A DNA stretch of 33,106 bases, from contig JAGAVW010000037.1 in the NCBI GenBank assembly GCA_017941735.1, positions 1 through 33,106 on the forward strand. The letters run 5' to 3'. The DNA is from Solobacterium sp. GTDB taxonomy: Bacteria > Bacillota_I > Bacilli_A > Erysipelotrichales > Erysipelotrichaceae. Positions 20,635 through 29,332 of the stretch are shown piece after piece. Each line of letters begins with the position of its first letter. Position 1 is the stretch's first letter. Made by a program: the position numbers and the translations under genes. Below the pieces are notes generated by a model. It did no database searches. It was given only the letters and a program-made list of their open reading frames with translations, and was not told the DNA's origin.

Positions 20635-23370
20635 ATGAAAAAGATTGAAAAGCTCGTTATCAGTCTTGGCATACTGTTCTCTCTATTTCCGATAAGCCAA
20701 TTTGTAATTGCGGAGCAAGCAGAAGTCATCGACGCATCGCAATGCATCAACGAAGATTGGCTTTTTTATCTTGGTGAAGAAGACCCTTTAACAAACCCAG
20801 AAGTAGAGTGGAAATCTGTTAACTTACCGCATGATTGGTCAATTGAAACACCCTTTACCATTGAAGGAGAAGCAGAAAGTGGTTTCCTATTAGGTGGTGT
20901 TGGTTGGTATCGCAAAACCCTTCGCTTTGATGAGGAAAATCCACCTAAATGTGTACGAATTCGCTTTGGTGGCATTTATATGAATGCGTCTCTTTATGTG
21001 AATGGTGAATTTGTGGCTTACCATCCTTATGGATATACGCCATTCTATGTGAATTTAACGGACTATCTTAATTTTGATGGGAGTGAGAATACCTTATTAA
21101 TTAAGGTAGAAAATACAGAGGCAAGTTCACGTTGGTATTCTGGAAGTGGAATATATCGCGATGTCACATTATATGTCGAAGATATTGTTTCCTTTCAACC
21201 CGAAGGGATTGTTGTTGTTTCGCCTCGCCTTAAAAGGCAAAAAGAGGAAGAAGTAGAGACCATTGTTTCCGCAACGGTAGAAAACCATACCGATCAAGAG
21301 GAAATGGTGAGCGTCATTAGTACGATTTACTATGATGGGAATCCAATATCTGATTCAAGTGAAACGCGTTTACAATTACTCGCCAAACAAACCAATACCA
21401 TCTCACAAGCATTACATGTAAAGACCCCAAACCTATGGTCTGTTGATGATCCCAATCTATATCAATTGCGCATTGAAATTAAACAAAATCAAACATTACT
21501 GGATTCTAAAGAGATTCCATTTGGCTATCGATATAGTGAATTTGATGCGAATACGGGCTTTTCCTTAAATGGGGAACCATTAAAAATCCAAGGGGTTTGT
21601 ATGCATCATGATCAAGGAGCGCTGGGTGCCATAGAAAATGAAAGTGCGATTCGTAGGCAACTGACCTTGTTGAAGGAAATGGGGGTCAATGCGATTCGTA
21701 GTACGCATAATCCCGCAAGTGATACGTTGTTACGCTTATGTAATGAGATGGGCTTTTTAGTCATTGAAGAATTATTAGATACATGGACGATGCCAAAGAA
21801 TTTTAACTTTGCAGATTATAGTCGCTATTTCCAAATGCCCATTGAAGCAAATAACCATTTATTGTACGCAAAAGAAGGCATGCCATGGGCAGAATTTGAT
21901 GCTAAAGCTATGGTACGACGTGGAAGAAATCATCCATGTATTATCGCTTGGTCCATTGGAAATGAAGTATTAGGAAATATTGGTGGAGATACAAGTGGGT
22001 ATCCACAAAATGCACGTGATTTAATCCATTGGATTGAAACAGAAGACCGTACACGTCCAGTTACCATTGGCAATATCACTAGAGAAGATCCTATTCAAGA
22101 TGGAATTGATGAAGCACTTGCTGGAGCAAATGGCATTGTCGGATATAACTATGCAAAAGATGGTTTTTATGATGAGGCACATGCAGCGCATCCCGCATGG
22201 AAACTCTATGGTTCTGAAACGGCATCCACCTATGGAAGTCGCGGTTATTACCAAAGCTATGGGGTGAATAACGAAGTGCACCAAGTCAGTGCATACGATC
22301 ATTCCACCGTCGAATGGGGGAGTACAGCACAAGATGCGTGGTATGAAGTGATTTCACGTGATTTTGTGGCAGGTGAATTCATTTGGATTGGCTTTGATTA
22401 TCTAGGGGAACCAGAGCCTTGGAATGGCTATCAGGTTGGCTCGGTTACGGGTACTGAGCCATCTCCACGCTCATCTTATTTTGGTGTGCTTGATACCTGT
22501 GGATTTCCAAAGGATGCCTATTATTTCTATCAAAGCCAATGGAATAAAAATGTAAATACATTACATATTTTGCCAGTATGGAATGAAGAGGCCATTATAA
22601 AAGGGGAAGATGGTAATGTACAGGTGGTTGTTTATAGTGATGCCGCAAGTGTTGAACTTTTCCTAAATGGAGAGTCACTTGGTTTAAAATCCTTTGAACC
22701 ACATACCACCGAACAAGGCTATACCTATCAAACTTATGAGGGGGATATGTCCTTATCATGGAGTGTGCCATTTGTGGAAGGGACACTTGAAGCCATCGCC
22801 TATGATGCACAAGGAAATCCAATGGAAAATACCATGGGTCGAAATGTTGTACAAACTTCAGGTGCCTCAAAAAAGATTCTTCTTACCACAAGTACAGAAG
22901 AAATCCTTGCGGATGGAAAAGCACTAGCCTATATCGAAGCAAATATCCTGGATGAGAATAATCAACCTGTCCCTCTAGCAAATGAAGCAATCACATTTAC
23001 GACAAGTGGGATAGGGACCTTCCTAGCAAGTGATAATGGGGATCCTACCGATTTAACTTCATTCCAATCGAATACACGAAATGCCTTCCATGGAAAGGCA
23101 CTTGCGATTATTCAAAGCACAAAAGAAGTAGGGACAATGACAATTACCGCGGAAGCAGAAGGCTTAGAAGCAGCCTCGATTACGATTGATACCTATTTAC
23201 CAGAACCAGAAGTTGTAGAAACGCCAACGCCAACACCAAATGTGATTGAAGTAGAGACCTTCCAAGATCTACTCATCAAATATCCACTTGTGATTGGTTT
23301 ATGGATTGTATTTATCGTATTATTAATCCTGTTTATAAGAAGTTTATTACGTAGAAATCGACGGAGGTAA
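20635..23370 (+). CDS. Membrane-anchored family 2 glycoside hydrolase
   Basis: This 911-residue protein starts with a signal peptide (about 1-26). Next come a GH2 sugar-binding domain (WYRKTLRF, FGGIYMNASLYVNGE), an immunoglobulin-like domain, and the TIM barrel. The barrel contains IRSTHNPAS, the acid/base SIGNEVLG and the nucleophile-region LYGSETASTYGSRG. A DUF4982-like domain (VVVYSDAASVELFLNGESLG) and a Big-1/invasin-like domain (about 770-860) follow, then a Pro/Thr linker (PTPTPN), a single membrane helix and RRNRRR. There is no LPxTG, so it is held by a transmembrane tail. GH2 members include beta-galactosidases, glucuronidases and mannosidases; the gut-type SET nucleophile and DUF4982 favour beta-galactosidase-like activity. 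No clear ribosome binding site; the start is three bases from the previous stop. Confidence 0.9.
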   Translation: MKKIEKLVISLGILFSLFPISQFVIAEQAEVIDASQCINEDWLFYLGEEDPLTNPEVEWKSVNLPHDWSIETPFTIEGEAESGFLLGGVGWYRKTLRFDEENPPKCVRIRFGGIYMNASLYVNGEFVAYHPYGYTPFYVNLTDYLNFDGSENTLLIKVENTEASSRWYSGSGIYRDVTLYVEDIVSFQPEGIVVVSPRLKRQKEEEVETIVSATVENHTDQEEMVSVISTIYYDGNPISDSSETRLQLLAKQTNTISQALHVKTPNLWSVDDPNLYQLRIEIKQNQTLLDSKEIPFGYRYSEFDANTGFSLNGEPLKIQGVCMHHDQGALGAIENESAIRRQLTLLKEMGVNAIRSTHNPASDTLLRLCNEMGFLVIEELLDTWTMPKNFNFADYSRYFQMPIEANNHLLYAKEGMPWAEFDAKAMVRRGRNHPCIIAWSIGNEVLGNIGGDTSGYPQNARDLIHWIETEDRTRPVTIGNITREDPIQDGIDEALAGANGIVGYNYAKDGFYDEAHAAHPAWKLYGSETASTYGSRGYYQSYGVNNEVHQVSAYDHSTVEWGSTAQDAWYEVISRDFVAGEFIWIGFDYLGEPEPWNGYQVGSVTGTEPSPRSSYFGVLDTCGFPKDAYYFYQSQWNKNVNTLHILPVWNEEAIIKGEDGNVQVVVYSDAASVELFLNGESLGLKSFEPHTTEQGYTYQTYEGDMSLSWSVPFVEGTLEAIAYDAQGNPMENTMGRNVVQTSGASKKILLTTSTEEILADGKALAYIEANILDENNQPVPLANEAITFTTSGIGTFLASDNGDPTDLTSFQSNTRNAFHGKALAIIQSTKEVGTMTITAEAEGLEAASITIDTYLPEPEVVETPTPTPNVIEVETFQDLLIKYPLVIGLWIVFIVLLILFIRSLLRRNRRR

Positions 23371-23374
23371 AAAG

Positions 23375-23692
23375 ATGCAAAGCGTGTTTGATGTTATATT
23401 GTTTCCTTTAATTGCTGCCTTTATAGTGCTTTATTTCGCAATTCGTGCGCTTGTCTTAAAAGATCAAAGCGCGGTAATTAGTAAGAATTTCAAAGCGAAG
23501 ATCGATCCAGAAGGCTATACAAAAACAGCAGGGATTTACCTTGCTGTATATGCAGGATGCATGTTTATTTATTGTGCACTTCTTTATTTTAATTCTCTTG
23601 TTGGCTTTCTCTTTATCGTTCTTGCGACCATTGTAATTATTATTTTATGGCGTAATCTTAATCGAAAGCATAAAGTCGATAAAGCATCTTAA
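23375..23692 (+). CDS. Small membrane protein, three helices
   Basis: A 105-residue protein with three hydrophobic segments (about 4-26, 50-72, 75-95) and a basic tail NLNRKHKVDKAS. The start is set by ggagg seven bases upstream. It begins four bases after the GH2 stop, so it is the last gene of the lgt operon. The family is not recognised. It ends in a 4-base overlap with the convergent gene at 23689. Confidence 0.7.
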   Translation: MQSVFDVILFPLIAAFIVLYFAIRALVLKDQSAVISKNFKAKIDPEGYTKTAGIYLAVYAGCMFIYCALLYFNSLVGFLFIVLATIVIIILWRNLNRKHKVDKAS

Positions 23693-24291
23693 TCTTCTAA
23701 ATCACTTAAGTATTGATGTCCATCTGGAATCATTTGAACATATGTTTGTAACATGATGTTATGAAGTTTCGCACATTGTGCTTCCAGTCCTAATTCTCTA
23801 GGAATGAGCCTTGTAATACTGTCAATTTCTGACAGTATTTTTTTAGCAGCGGTTTTATCCGACATTTTCCCTAGACCAAAAATAAGCGAATTATATTGTG
23901 GGTCAGTCGCATCCACATAGATGAGTTTTTTGGCAAATGCACGCCACTCTTCTAAGAGAGGTTCGGTTGGTTCTTTCTTAGAAATACCTAGAATTTGATA
24001 GTTTTCATGAAGATCTTTAAGCGCAGATTTTCTTGAAAAGAGCGTAGAAAGATTTTGGTGTGCAACAGGAATCAATAACCACGCGCGCATAAAACAATCT
24101 GGACGTCCTTGCCCATCTTCAAAGCGTTGTTTAAAGATGCGTAAACGTTCTTCATCTTCTTCATTTGGATGAGCTTCCATGTGCGCAAGTAAGAGACGCT
24201 CTCTTTCATTGATATCATCGGTTTCATAAAATGGATCGGGCCAATTTTGAAAGGATGTCTCGTCATACTTTTTTAGGTTATTTAATTGCAT
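23689..24291 (-). CDS. Unknown conserved-looking helical protein
   Basis: Starting at ATG 24291 (agaagg about eight bases before; a GTG at 24300 is also possible) the product is 200 residues. It has an acidic N-terminal half, then GQGRPDCFMRAWLLIPVAHQ, LLEEWRAFAKKLIYVDATDPQYNSLIFGLG and a helical C terminus, without signal or membrane segment. It resembles DUF6553-type cytoplasmic proteins, but I am not sure of the family. Single gene on the minus strand. Confidence 0.6.
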   Translation of the reverse strand: MQLNNLKKYDETSFQNWPDPFYETDDINERERLLLAHMEAHPNEEDEERLRIFKQRFEDGQGRPDCFMRAWLLIPVAHQNLSTLFSRKSALKDLHENYQILGISKKEPTEPLLEEWRAFAKKLIYVDATDPQYNSLIFGLGKMSDKTAAKKILSEIDSITRLIPRELGLEAQCAKLHNIMLQTYVQMIPDGHQYLSDLED

Positions 24292-24374
24292 TGCATTCAC
24301 CTTCTTGTCTTCTATTTTACCACTCGAAGGGAAAGGGAACCAAATGGCGAATAAGAAAGGGAAGGGAGAAAAGA

Positions 24375-25235
24375 ATGAAACGACAATTTAGTATTCTTCA
24401 GCAACAAGAAATCGATGCCGCAGTGAACCATGGCTTATTGCCCTCTGAAATTAAAGTGATATCGAAACCATATTTCAATCATCTCCAGATGAAGGAATTG
24501 CGCTTAGGATTTGAAAGTGGTTTATCTGAGAAAGAGGTGAAACAGTACGCAAAACGCTGGTTATCCCCACAACAAATGGAAGAATTTCGAAAATGCATGA
24601 AACTAGGAGACCGCGACGCAATCCCTACGACTTTACCAGGTGGCTTACAAAAAAATACCTGGTATAGCATTGGCGTTCTTTCCTGTGTATGCGTTTTGTT
24701 GTTTGTTGCCTTTCTTTATTTAATGCGCTTAGAAAAACCAGTTTTAGAATTAAGTGCAGAAGAAATCACATTATCTTGTGGCGATTTGTTTGAACCACGC
24801 GCCTATATCATAAAACAATCCAGTAATCCCAAAGCCAAACTCACTTTACCTAAGAATGTTTCAACACGTGTTCCAAAGACCTTTTTAGCGTTATATGAAT
24901 TAGAATTAAACGAACAAATTGCCTATCGTTCTTTAATTGTTCATGTGGTTGATGTAAATCCTCCAGAAATCCATCTAACGAATCGAGAAGTGGTATTAGA
25001 GGAAGGGCAGGAATTTTCCTGTAAGGCATATGTTGAACAAGTCATTGATGATAGTGGGGAAGATTTAAAAAACGAAGTGAATTGTGAAAGTGGACAATTT
25101 GAAATCGGAACACATGAAATTCATTATGAAGTAAAAGATGCATCTCATAACATAGGGGAAGCACAATTGACACTAATCATTTCTCAAAAACAAGAAGTAG
25201 ACGAAGAACTTCAACAAGCAATGGCAAAAGGTTAA
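24375..25235 (+). CDS. Membrane protein with Ig-like ectodomain
   Basis: From ATG 24375 (gggag site before) the product is 286 residues. Residues 1-95 are cytoplasmic and helical, with two similar segments (MKELRLGFESGLSEKEVKQYAKRWL and an earlier helix pair) that look like degenerate short repeats. A membrane helix follows (about 97-118), then an external region with LELSAEEITLSCGDLFEP and a second Ig-like unit. That unit (PPEIHLTNREVVLEEGQEF to HEIHYEVKDASHNIGEAQLTLII) is of the DUF5011/HYR type. Such external domains bind or space surface structures. The cytoplasmic domain could be regulatory. Alone on its transcript; role unknown. Confidence 0.7.
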   Translation: MKRQFSILQQQEIDAAVNHGLLPSEIKVISKPYFNHLQMKELRLGFESGLSEKEVKQYAKRWLSPQQMEEFRKCMKLGDRDAIPTTLPGGLQKNTWYSIGVLSCVCVLLFVAFLYLMRLEKPVLELSAEEITLSCGDLFEPRAYIIKQSSNPKAKLTLPKNVSTRVPKTFLALYELELNEQIAYRSLIVHVVDVNPPEIHLTNREVVLEEGQEFSCKAYVEQVIDDSGEDLKNEVNCESGQFEIGTHEIHYEVKDASHNIGEAQLTLIISQKQEVDEELQQAMAKG

Positions 25236-25305
25236 AATGTGAACCATCTATTACGTATAGAAACTCATCAATCATGTTATGATGAACTAAGTTGAGGTAG
25301 TACCT

Positions 25306-25869
25306 ATGAAACCTAGAGAATATTTAGACATTTTACATGTGGCAGAAAGATTAAAAGATACACCACGCCACTGTACTACAACAAAAGGTCGAACCGAAAG
25401 TGTGGCGGAACATAGTTGGCGTGTTTCACTCATGGCATTTCTTTTGCGACATGAATTTCCTGATATCGATATCGATAAAGTAGTAGATATGTGCCTCATT
25501 CACGATTTAGGCGAATGCTTTACGGGGGATATTCCTACCTTTAAGAAAACCGATGAAGATCGAAAAGTGGAAGACTCGTTACTGAATCAATGGGTCGAAT
25601 CTCTTCCTGAGGGATTATCGAATGAAATGGCGGAATTATATAAAGAAATGGATGCGCAAGAAACAAAAGAAGCAAAGTTATACAAGTCTTTAGATAAACT
25701 AGAAGCACTCATCCAACATAACGAATCACCCATTGAGACATGGGCAGAAAATGAATATGAACTCAATAAAACTTATGCGTTTGATACCGTAGCTTTTTCT
25801 TCTTGGCTTCTAGAAGTAAGAAAAGAAATATTAGCAGATACATTAGAAAAGATAGAATCAGGAAAATAA
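25306..25869 (+). CDS. HD-domain phosphohydrolase (YfbR/HDDC2-like)
   Basis: This 187-residue protein has the HD pattern of 5'-deoxynucleotidases: RTESVAEHSWRVSLMAFLL (metal His), MCLIHDLGECFTGDIP (HD dyad) and a third Asp in KLYKSLDKLEAL. Relatives dephosphorylate deoxynucleoside monophosphates or related nucleotides. aggt sits eight bases before ATG 25306, with tatgat about 26 bases upstream as a -10 candidate. Monocistronic. This is the last gene before the AT-rich island. Confidence 0.88.
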   Translation: MKPREYLDILHVAERLKDTPRHCTTTKGRTESVAEHSWRVSLMAFLLRHEFPDIDIDKVVDMCLIHDLGECFTGDIPTFKKTDEDRKVEDSLLNQWVESLPEGLSNEMAELYKEMDAQETKEAKLYKSLDKLEALIQHNESPIETWAENEYELNKTYAFDTVAFSSWLLEVRKEILADTLEKIESGK

Positions 25870-25977
25870 AAAGATTTCCTTGCGTACCGAGAAGATTTTA
25901 GGTAAAAACTCAAGTTATAAATGATAATAATCAGAACGTAATAATATTGAGAATTAATGATTTAATTGAGGTGTACG

Positions 25978-26370
25978 ATGAAAAATAAAGTATTTCTATT
26001 TATATTGGTGGTGGTATCTTGTTGCCTGATGTTTCGAACCGCTATGATTATTTCCACAAAAAGCTTAATTAACTATGTGTATAGAATAATGAATAATGAG
26101 ATACCATTAGAAGAAGTTGAAGGAACGATATATGAACACTTCCATCCAATTGCTGTTTATCCGATAGATGTAGACAAATTTAATTGTGATGTAAATGTCT
26201 ACAAGGGATGGATTTTTCATGATTTAAAAAAAGGAGAGATAAATGTGATATATCGTGTTCGCTACTATGATGACAATGAAATTTTTGGTGGTAGCAATGC
26301 ACCATCAAAATGGCTGATTGAAAAAAAAGACGGAAAATGGGAAATAGTGGAAATAATAGAGAAACCATAA
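25978..26370 (+). CDS. Unknown small exported or membrane-anchored protein
   Basis: From ATG 25978 (gaggtg before) the product is 130 residues. It has an N-terminal hydrophobic helix (KVFLFILVVVSCCLMF) and a beta-rich domain ending SKWLIEKKDGKWEIVEIIEKP, a pattern seen in many small secreted or immunity-type proteins of the NTF2/DUF4829 kind. I cannot name the family. It opens the AT-rich island with the toxin and immunity remnants. Confidence 0.65.
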   Translation: MKNKVFLFILVVVSCCLMFRTAMIISTKSLINYVYRIMNNEIPLEEVEGTIYEHFHPIAVYPIDVDKFNCDVNVYKGWIFHDLKKGEINVIYRVRYYDDNEIFGGSNAPSKWLIEKKDGKWEIVEIIEKP

Positions 26371-26479
26371 TTGATGTGGTTTACACACATTAATTGTGAA
26401 TCCAAATAGATAATGTCTCAAAATTTATTAAATATTAGCACAGGTTTTGTATGTCTTACCTAATTGAGGAACTAGTAAA

Positions 26480-26986
26480 ATGAGAAAAAATGTTAATAAC
26501 TTATTGTGGTTTTGCACTATTGTTCTAGTAATTAGTATGGTAATATTACTTTTGTTTAAAGATAATAGCACAAATAGTATTCATAGTAATGTTGATAACA
26601 AATTGTATCCTTGCACTGAATATATCAGTGATAATGAATGCAATATTTGTATTGTAGAAAACGATAGAGCAAATATATATGTTTATGGAGAAAACAGCCC
26701 AAATAAAATAATTGGCACAATATTATATTTCGAAAATGGTATTAAAGTTAAATTGGATATTTACAATTACTTTTTTGTCATATGGCTTGACTCATCTGAT
26801 TTTCACTATCACTGTACGACTAATTTAAGATTTGAAGAATATGATAATGGTTTTTTTAAGTATGGAGTGAACGGCGGAAATAAAAATGTTTACAATCGAA
26901 TTATGAAAAAAATAAACATTAATGAAATGACCGAACTAAAAGAGGAATTTGATGAATTTACGAAAAGAAATATTCAACCTTCATAA
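26480..26986 (+). CDS. Unknown membrane-anchored protein
   Basis: A 168-residue protein with one N-terminal helix (LWFCTIVLVISMVILLLF) and a 130-residue external part with paired Cys (PCTEYISDNECNICIVE) and WLDSSDFHYHCTT. The low-complexity AT-rich coding resembles the neighbouring immunity-like genes. Its 3' end overlaps the next small ORF by 35 bases. Family unknown; a membrane-bound immunity protein is one possibility. Confidence 0.6.
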   Translation: MRKNVNNLLWFCTIVLVISMVILLLFKDNSTNSIHSNVDNKLYPCTEYISDNECNICIVENDRANIYVYGENSPNKIIGTILYFENGIKVKLDIYNYFFVIWLDSSDFHYHCTTNLRFEEYDNGFFKYGVNGGNKNVYNRIMKKININEMTELKEEFDEFTKRNIQPS

Positions 26987-27119
26987 AAACAGCAAAAAAA
27001 GTATGGATTATCTATCCCCGGATCTGTATATGTTTTCCAAACTTTATGGAGATGATGAAAATGACATTATTAATATAAATATTGGAGTTGATTATTATAA
27101 AAATGAAAACACACATTAA
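26952..27119 (+). CDS. Small ORF overlapping the previous gene, immunity-array fragment
   Basis: A 55-residue frame starts at ATG 26952 with agagga (26941-26946) five bases before, inside the end of the previous gene. Its C-terminal half (MDYLSPDLYMFSKLYGDD, IININIGVDYYK) looks like the tail of a larger globular protein. It may be a translated remnant. Family unknown. Confidence 0.4.
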   Translation: MNLRKEIFNLHKNSKKSMDYLSPDLYMFSKLYGDDENDIININIGVDYYKNENTH

Positions 27120-27186
27120 TAATAAAAATATAATACAGTTGTTATTCGAGACCTACAATAATTATGTGTAAACGGTCTTAAGGGGT

Positions 27187-27327
27187 ATGAAAAAGAGAGA
27201 GACAAGCCTTTATGATTTAGTTACCAGACTAAAGAAAGGTACAATGAATGGTTCGAATGGAATCTATGAAATAGTAATAAATCCAAAAACCAATCAAATA
27301 TATCACTATGTATTTAAAGGGAATTGA
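27187..27327 (+). pseudogene. Orphan polymorphic-toxin C-terminal tail
   Basis: A 46-codon open frame ends in GTMNGSNGIYEIVINPKTNQIYHYVFKGN-like sequence (see positions 27240-27324). A glycine-rich turn, YEIVINP and a final IxHxxF is the way many secreted toxin domains end. There is no N-terminal trafficking part and a stop lies a few codons upstream, so this is a detached 3' end, as found in recombining toxin arrays. It is followed after four bases by an immunity-like gene. Confidence 0.5.
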
Positions 27328-27331
27328 TATT

Positions 27332-27858
27332 ATGAAAGATTTTTCTAGTGTAGAATTTAAAAAAGTAAAAACAACTATTATAGTTTAGAAGGAACAATTG
27401 GTAGAATAGGGAAATGGGATATAGACGACGCGAGATACTCGAAAAGAAATTCGTGGTTGCCAATCAAAACACAAGTACCAGATAAAACATCGAATCAAGA
27501 AATCATTGCATACGCATCATATTCTTATAATTTAATTTTTGTTCTTGAAGATTATTTTTGTGATTTAAAGGCAACTATCGATTTTGTTAACAATAAAGTT
27601 GATTGTGGCAAAAAGTATAAGTTTGAATATGTTGTTGAAAAATCATTTTATGAGCAATACTACCATTGCTCTAATATTGAAATGTTGCCAATCGAAATGC
27701 AAAAAATATGTTGGATTGATGATTCTTTCTTAACTAATGAATTAGCAGAATTCGATTATAAAATATATGAAAAGATAGAAAAATCAAAAGGGATGTATGT
27801 TAATCCTGTTGGATTTTCGCTGAACAAATTTTTCGAAGTTCTCAATTCCTCGATTTAA
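27332..27858 (+). pseudogene. Frameshifted immunity-like gene
   Basis: ATG 27332, nine bases after aaggga, opens a frame (KDFSSVEFKKVK) that stops at 27386-27388. Shifting frame in the A-rich stretch near 27372 gives an unbroken continuation, YYSLEGTIGRIGKWDID, then the open part 27457-27858. The combined product would be about 175 residues, rich in aromatic and acidic residues, as immunity proteins often are. It directly follows a toxin tail, the standard toxin-immunity order. Either a one-base indel inactivated it or the shift is a sequencing error. Confidence 0.55.
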
Positions 27859-27900
27859 CGGGAATAATTGAAAGTTATGGACAAGTAGGAGTGAAATAAC

Positions 27901-28434
27901 ATGAATCTAGATATTAATTATTTTGCAACATATGAAGAACAAAAATTGCTACTTAAGCATTTAATCGACACCAATTGTTTATTTGTTTATATTTGGGGAG
28001 CCAGAAAGAACAAAAATGATTTTTTAGTGAAATCAATTGACCAAGAATTAAGAAAATCTTATAGAAAGGCAAATATTCAAAATCAATATTTCTTAAGTTT
28101 TGACAATAAAACAAGTATTAAAGAGAGACTAGATAGCAGCGAAAATGAAAAAATTTACACGCTTGCTCCATCGGATATCAATTGTAATGGTATAGATGTA
28201 AAAGCCTGTTCCTATGAAGATAATATGATTCTATTTGGCAGAATTTCTACTATATTTGTTAATGATAAAAAGATAGAAGCTTTTAAAGAATTAAAAAAGT
28301 TTATGTGTGGAAAGTATAAAAAGAAAGGTAGATGGTATGTATCGAATTCAATAGTAGATAATAAAAATGATTATAGGTTATTAACCGTTATTGGAGATAG
28401 TCACCCAAAAGAATTCGATTTAAAGGTTGACTAA
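27901..28434 (+). CDS. Unknown protein of the immunity array
   Basis: This 177-residue soluble protein has no signal or membrane segment. It opens MNLDINYFATYEEQKLLLKHL and has FVYIWGARKNK and MILFGRISTIFV strands. It starts 43 bases after the frameshifted immunity gene, with ggagtgaaataac before the ATG giving a weak site. No family recognised. Size, context and composition fit an immunity protein for a lost toxin. An IS256-type end starts four bases after its stop. Confidence 0.6.
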   Translation: MNLDINYFATYEEQKLLLKHLIDTNCLFVYIWGARKNKNDFLVKSIDQELRKSYRKANIQNQYFLSFDNKTSIKERLDSSENEKIYTLAPSDINCNGIDVKACSYEDNMILFGRISTIFVNDKKIEAFKELKKFMCGKYKKKGRWYVSNSIVDNKNDYRLLTVIGDSHPKEFDLKVD

Positions 28435-28438
28435 GGAA

Positions 28439-28598
28439 AGTGTAATCTAAAGTATGTAAGTTCTTAAATTTAGTGTTATAGAAATTTTCATATTTTGCCA
28501 TACGATTCTTGAAATCATCGTTGATTAGAAGTTGATTTCTAACGATAGGCCAATTACTAATTAGACGCTCACCCCATTTCTTATGTAGTTCTAGAATC
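28439..28598 (-). mobile_element. IS256-type transposase tail with terminal repeat
   Basis: The minus strand from 28594 reads ELHKKWGERLISNW, IVRNQLLINDDFKNRM, KYENFY, matching the C-terminal KKWxxRxxNWxxxxxQLxIxFxxR pattern of IS256/Mutator transposases. The element's terminal sequence agtgtaatctaaagtatg (28439-28456) continues into taagttc to 28463 and matches two further copies at 30429 and 30476. The rest of the element is missing. Confidence 0.6.
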
Positions 28599-28599
28599 C

Positions 28600-28909
28600 G
28601 TAGCTACTGCAAAGATGTCTTTTATAGATAGTGCTGGTAAAGTAATAACTCAAACTATAGCACAAGCAAAAGTTAAGGTAACACAAGCTAAACAAAAAAA
28701 CTGGATTTGACCCGAAATTAATTCATAATAAGAATAATACTGTTTCTATAAAGCATGAAATACATATGAAAGTAACGGGTTACTATAACACTAAGAGTTT
28801 CCCTTTTACTGAAGGGTTATCAGTTAGGGACTGGTTGGCTGGCCAAAGTTATAATGAACAGTTTGAGTTTGGTATTGAAGTATTGAAAATGTTCGGAGCG
28901 ATTAAATGA
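28600..28909 (+). pseudogene. Frameshifted toxin C-terminal domain
   Basis: The first frame (VATAKMSFIDSAGKVITQTI, then KVKVTQAKQK) stops at 28707-28709. A shift in the A-run near 28695 continues as TGFDPKLIHNKNN, EIHMKVTGYYN, FTEGLSVRDWLAGQSYNEQFEFGIEVLKMFGAIK (28710-28906). The VRDWLxGQSxxEQxxFGIxxL ending is typical of C-terminal toxin modules in LXG/WXG-type polymorphic toxins. Its stop codon overlaps the start of the DUF2019 gene as ATGA, the usual coupling of toxin and immunity. The 5' part was replaced by the IS256 remnant. Confidence 0.6.
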
Positions 28910-29283
28910 GAGATTTAGAAATTGATAGAATTGTAGAGATATATAAAGCAGCGGGAGATTTGATGTATTTAGCTACAATTAACGGTGATTACAAAACAAA
29001 TAATAGAGAGATTAAAAAACTAAGAAAACTGTTTATGTTTTTTAAGAAAGACAGAGATTTTGGCGAAGATTGCATCGATAAATTAATGTCTATTGATAAC
29101 GTTGTTATAAGAATTGAAGTGGCAGCATATTGCTTATCACTCAATTACAGAATAGATGAAGCAATCGAAAATCTCAAAAGTATATCTAAAAACAAAGAAT
29201 ATGGAATATTTTCATTTAATGCTGAAATGACGTTAAAAGAATGGAATAAAAAAGGGTATTTAAGACTTTACCAAAAAAAATAG
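28906..29283 (+). CDS. DUF2019-like immunity protein
   Basis: The 125-residue helical protein ends with AAYCLSLNYRIDEAIENLKSIS, GIFSFNAEMTLKEW and KGYLRLYQ, as in DUF2019 proteins, which resemble HEAT-type helix pairs. DUF2019 proteins are often encoded right behind toxin tails. The start ATG overlaps the toxin-tail stop (ATGA), so the pair was co-translated. With the toxin decayed, it would be an orphan immunity gene, possibly kept for protection against siblings. Confidence 0.75.
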   Translation: MRDLEIDRIVEIYKAAGDLMYLATINGDYKTNNREIKKLRKLFMFFKKDRDFGEDCIDKLMSIDNVVIRIEVAAYCLSLNYRIDEAIENLKSISKNKEYGIFSFNAEMTLKEWNKKGYLRLYQKK

Positions 29284-29332
29284 TCAACTACATCAACATT
29301 TTATATAAGGGAAATGTTTGCGAGGTAATAAA

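Noticed and set aside
22021..22332. Minus-strand open frame inside the GH2 gene
   Set aside because: Shadow frame of a coding sequence with clear GH2 motifs; no independent start signals.
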